From assembly GCA_014380705.1 (NCBI GenBank), contig JACMJI010000296.1:1-17719 (forward strand): 17,719 nucleotides of DNA. The letters are read 5' to 3'. Positions 15,801 to 17,719 of the stretch are shown here, piece after piece. Origin of the DNA: Gorillibacterium sp. Its GTDB lineage: Bacteria; Bacillota; Bacilli; Paenibacillales; NBRC-103111. The notes below the pieces were generated by a model that searched no databases, had not been told where the DNA came from, and saw nothing but the letters and a program-made list of their open reading frames with translations. A program made the position numbers and the translations under genes. Positions within the stretch are counted from its first letter, which is position 1. Every line of letters begins with the position of its first letter.

Positions 15801-16446
15801 GCGGGAATTAAAACGGGCGATCCACGCCCTGGGGGAAGTCAACCTGGGGGCGATTGAGGAATTTGCCCGAGTAAGCGAGCGCTACGATTTCTTAAGTGGT
15901 CAAAAATCCGACCTGATGGAAGCCAAAGCAACCTTGTATCAAGTGATCAAGGAAATGGACGAGGAAATGTCCAAACGGTTTAATACAACCTTTGAGGCTA
16001 TTCGAACCCAGTTCGTGCTTGTATTTGCCAAGCTGTTTGGCGGAGGGCGAGCCGATCTGATCCTTTCTGATCCTGATAACGCACTGGATACAGGTATTGA
16101 AATTGTCGCACAGCCTCCAGGCAAAAAACTGCAAAACCTTCAGCTTCTCTCCGGTGGCGAACGAGCACTTACCGCAATCGCTTTGTTATTCGCCATACTC
16201 CGGATTAAGCCGGTACCTTTTTGTGTGCTTGACGAAGTCGAGGCAGCTTTGGATGAAGCAAACGTTACTCGTTTTGCAGAATATTTGCGCGAGTTTTCGG
16301 ATACGACTCAGTTCATCGTAGTTACTCATCGCAAAGGCACCATGGAAGAAGCGGATGTCCTGTACGGCGTGACCATGGAGGAAGGCGGCGTGTCCAAGCT
16401 GGTATCCGTTCGTCTGGATGAAGAAGAGGCTGTCATTTCAGCGTAA
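12871..16446 (+). CDS. smc: Chromosome condensation and segregation ATPase SMC
   Basis: SMC dimerises, joins ScpA and ScpB, and loads at parS/origin regions to organise and separate chromosomes. The 1191-residue protein has an N-terminal Walker A (GPNGSGKS, 31-38) followed by the VLGEQSARSLRGG segment, two long coiled-coil arms (about 165-510 and 680-1010), a hinge at about 515-675 that ends near the conserved GGSMTGG (about 660), and a C-terminal head with the ABC signature LSGGE (1093-1097) and Walker B CVLDEVEAALDEAN containing Asp1121 and Glu1122. The ATG at 12871 is chosen over a start 17 codons upstream because AGAGGTGA precedes it and the family begins MFLKRLELAGFKSFA. The frame is complete. 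ftsY follows after 112 nt. Confidence 0.98.
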   Translation: MFLKRLELAGFKSFADKTELEFVQGITAVVGPNGSGKSNISDGIRWVLGEQSARSLRGGKMEDIIFAGSDTRKAVNFGEVSLTLDNSDQALPLGFNEVTVTRRVHRSGDSEYLINKQACRLKDITELFMDTGIGKEAYSIIGQGRIEEILSTKSEDRRGIFEEASGIVKYKSRKKEAEKRLAETEQNLLRIHDLVSELEVQIEPLREQSGIAIRYKELKEELKVSEISMYVHQIEQLHLQWTQAGERLAHLKSQQLSLSAEVGRHDALLEKHRWETHRLDEELERLHTLLLTVSEDTEKCEGHGEVLKERRRHLAANHEQHVLAIGTQEERLASQASEMAAHQDKLSVLSQQLKGFETAVKVEEESLLGVAGGLSGDKEEKLKGDLLAAMNDMAHARGEIRSVEQQTEGLRRRNERLTEESAKWLEQREALEARRAELTIRRDEAAEAVERIRTEYIQLSASIQSKQALQEEASAALRKWEQRLESLISRRDTMREMHNDYDGFQHGVKEVLKAKDRPGGLKGIHGAVAEIVKVPADVELAMETALGAALQNIVVDSEGDGRAAIAFLKQRQLGRATFLPLDVIRGRWVGDVELRSVKDYEGFVGVAADLVSYDDLYKQVVYSLLGHVIIARTLEDANYIAARCQYRYRIVTLDGDVVNPGGSMTGGSQHKKTASLLGRQRQIDELEEEVTSTQRQITDLRARTRKLKEELSAASVRIEQLRGEGESKRIELEQNTAELNPLEKEARSAEDTLSVQLMDKQDVEQELADLEARKLAAEQLIIQLTDSEALLKQAIREAELARKAGESAKEELQGQLTDLKIKVASAAQEKQSLTDQLRRFQAEYTARQTELDHNRRLLVQLEQERALNDQETLLQTEQLNSLRIKKQKYTEQTEFKRSERVRWLADLEAKENETREQRNSLKQVEEELHKTEVQATRLDVELDNLLKKLSEEYELSFELAKSRYPIPEDVPGTQLKVRELKRAIHALGEVNLGAIEEFARVSERYDFLSGQKSDLMEAKATLYQVIKEMDEEMSKRFNTTFEAIRTQFVLVFAKLFGGGRADLILSDPDNALDTGIEIVAQPPGKKLQNLQLLSGGERALTAIALLFAILRIKPVPFCVLDEVEAALDEANVTRFAEYLREFSDTTQFIVVTHRKGTMEEADVLYGVTMEEGGVSKLVSVRLDEEEAVISA

Positions 16447-16558
16447 TGGGAAACACTAGGTTGTAGTTCCGATGCTGACGAATTGCGTAATAAGAAGCAG
16501 CTAGTTTTGGTTTGGATTCTGCGGGACGAACTTCCATAATAGAATAGGGAGGCACATC

Positions 16559-17554
16559 ATGAGTTTTTTTAAGAAGCTGAAGGAGAGCATCTCCGGTAAG
16601 ACGGAGTCTGTTACGAATATATTTAAGGAAGGCTTGACCAAAACCCGGGATATGCTGGTCGGGAAGGTCGAGGACCTGATTTTTCGCTCCAAAAAAATTG
16701 ATGAGGATTTCTTCGAGGAACTTGAGGAGATTTTGATCGGAGCAGACGTTGGCGTCAACACGGTTATGAAACTCATTGATGAGCTGCGGGTTGAAGTAAA
16801 GAAGCGCAAGATCGAGGACGCTATAGAGCTAAAACCTATCCTCTCTGAAAAATTGGTCGCGCTGCTCAGGTCGTCTGCGGACACGTCATTACATATGGCG
16901 GAGTCAGGCCCGACGGTCATTCTGTTTGTTGGTGTCAACGGAGTGGGCAAAACAACAAGTATTGGTAAGCTTGCTCATCGTTTCAAACAGGATGGCAAAA
17001 AAGTGCTGCTCGCCGCGGGTGATACCTTTCGGGCGGGGGCGATTGAGCAACTCGAAGTGTGGGGCCAACGGGTGGGTGTGGATGTTATTAAACAGCAAGC
17101 AGGCTCAGATCCGGCCGCGGTTATGTTTGACGCCATTCAGGCTGCTAAGAACCGCAAGGTAGATGTCCTGCTCTGCGACACAGCGGGTCGACTGCAGAAT
17201 AAATCCAACCTGATGGATGAGCTTAACAAAATTTATCGTGTCATTAAACGTGAGATTCCCGATGCTCCTCATGAGGTTTTACTTGCGCTTGATGCGACGA
17301 CTGGTCAGAATGCCTTGAGCCAAGCGAAGCTTTTTGGGGAAAAAACGGGCGTCACAGGTCTCATCCTGACTAAACTCGATGGAACAGCTAAGGGTGGTAT
17401 TGTTATAGCAATTCGCCAAGAACTGGATATCCCCGTTAAGTTTGTGGGGCTAGGTGAGAAAATGGATGATATGCAGGAGTTTGATTCCGAGCAATTCGTG
17501 CATGCTCTATTTGCCGGAATGATTTCACAAGAAGCAGATCAGGCCGAGGAGTAG
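16559..17554 (+). CDS. ftsY: Signal recognition particle receptor FtsY
   Basis: FtsY is the membrane-associated GTPase that receives SRP-ribosome complexes and hands them to SecYEG. The 331-residue protein has a short basic N-terminus rather than the long acidic A domain of E. coli, as is usual in Gram-positives. An N domain (about 20-105) is followed by the G domain: GVNGVGKTT (125-133), DTFRAGA (155-161), DTAGR (207-211), [10 protein letters not shown] (271-280) and the closing [13 protein letters not shown] (297-309). The N-terminal SFFKKLKES helix could bind membrane. The ATG has GGGAGG 6 nt upstream. The 112-bp gap after smc has no terminator, so cotranscription with smc is likely. rnc-smc-ftsY is a conserved order in Bacilli. 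Confidence 0.98.
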   Translation: MSFFKKLKESISGKTESVTNIFKEGLTKTRDMLVGKVEDLIFRSKKIDEDFFEELEEILIGADVGVNTVMKLIDELRVEVKKRKIEDAIELKPILSEKLVALLRSSADTSLHMAESGPTVILFVGVNGVGKTTSIGKLAHRFKQDGKKVLLAAGDTFRAGAIEQLEVWGQRVGVDVIKQQAGSDPAAVMFDAIQAAKNRKVDVLLCDTAGRLQNKSNLMDELNKIYRVIKREIPDAPHEVLLALDATTGQNALSQAKLFGEKTGVTGLILTKLDGTAKGGIVIAIRQELDIPVKFVGLGEKMDDMQEFDSEQFVHALFAGMISQEADQAEE

Positions 17555-17619
17555 ATACCCTTGTCACCAAGGGCCATGCTTTATGATCGGGTAATAGCAA
17601 TTTTCACACCGCAATTTCT

Positions 17620-17706
17620 TAGATAACACTGAAAATCCTGCACGTTGTACAGGATAAAACCCCGTATTCATAGATACAACTGAAAATCCTGTACAATGTA
17701 CAGGAT
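17620..17706. repeat. Two diverged 36-bp repeats, each with an internal palindrome
   Basis: Unit A (17620-17655) and unit B (17671-17706) match at 31 of 36 positions, 51 bp apart start to start. Each contains a CCTG...CAGG inverted repeat. In B the stem AAAATCCTGTA and TACAGGATTTT is perfect with a 5-nt loop (17684-17710 including the T run); in A the stem ATCCTG-C-AC and GT-A-CAGGAT has one mismatch. The region follows ftsY with no intervening gene. Unit B ends in TTTTT and could act as a terminator. Confidence 0.85.
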
Positions 17707-17719
17707 TTTTGAGCATCAG

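Noticed and set aside
16512..16540. Promoter for ftsY (TTGGAT, 17 nt, CATAAT)
   Set aside because: The start would fall near 16547, inside the ftsY ribosome binding site, and the -35 is weak.
17558..17573. Terminator just after ftsY (CCCTTG, tcac, CAAGGG)
   Set aside because: The stem is only 6 bp and no T run follows it.

Overview
This window is a chromosomal housekeeping segment from a spore-forming Bacilli member, most likely Paenibacillus or a close Paenibacillaceae relative. The evidence is gene content and order (ylbJ, ylbL, ylbM, yceD/DUF177-rpmF, fapR-plsX-fabH-fabD-fabG-acpP-fabF-rnc, smc, ftsY), a sporulation membrane protein (YlbJ), a FapR-type lipid regulator found in Firmicutes, strong Gram-positive ribosome binding sites, several TTG/GTG starts, and moderate GC. 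All thirteen complete housekeeping frames on both strands are intact. I see no transposase, phage gene, CRISPR array, tRNA or rRNA. The family assignments come from recognising motifs and protein architecture, not from a database search.

Layout. Bases 1-76 are a 10-bp tandem array. ylbJ (minus strand, 115-1353) diverges from ylbL (plus, 1510-2628). ylbL converges on tmcAL/ylbM (minus, 2804-4108) across a strong bidirectional terminator at 2715-2769. The 537-bp gap between tmcAL and yceD carries two further tandem arrays (12 bp x4 and 20 bp x4), a probable tmcAL promoter and a near-perfect consensus sigma-A promoter for yceD-rpmF. After the rpmF terminator comes a FapR operator (5523-5539) and a long fatty-acid/phospholipid operon: fapR, plsX, fabH, fabD, fabG, acpP, fabF and then rnc, ending at a strong terminator at 12222-12266. 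A 600-bp non-coding gap holding an exact 17-bp inverted repeat precedes smc and ftsY. The window ends in two diverged copies of a 36-bp palindrome-containing repeat.

How the genes work together. FapR senses malonyl-CoA and represses the operon that makes acyl-ACP (FabD, FabH, FabG, FabF on the AcpP carrier) and feeds it to phospholipid synthesis through PlsX. Having fabH and fabF inside the same operon as fapR means one operator could control initiation, elongation and the acyl-phosphate branch. rnc-smc-ftsY is the conserved block for RNA processing, chromosome condensation and membrane targeting. yceD-rpmF and tmcAL belong to ribosome and tRNA biogenesis.

I found no new multi-gene system. 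The most unusual signals are non-coding or structural: a cluster of six strong inverted repeats inside tmcAL, five of them with loops of exactly 8 nt; three unrelated short tandem arrays confined to the ylbJ-to-yceD side; the exact inverted repeat upstream of smc; and the paired palindromic units after ftsY.
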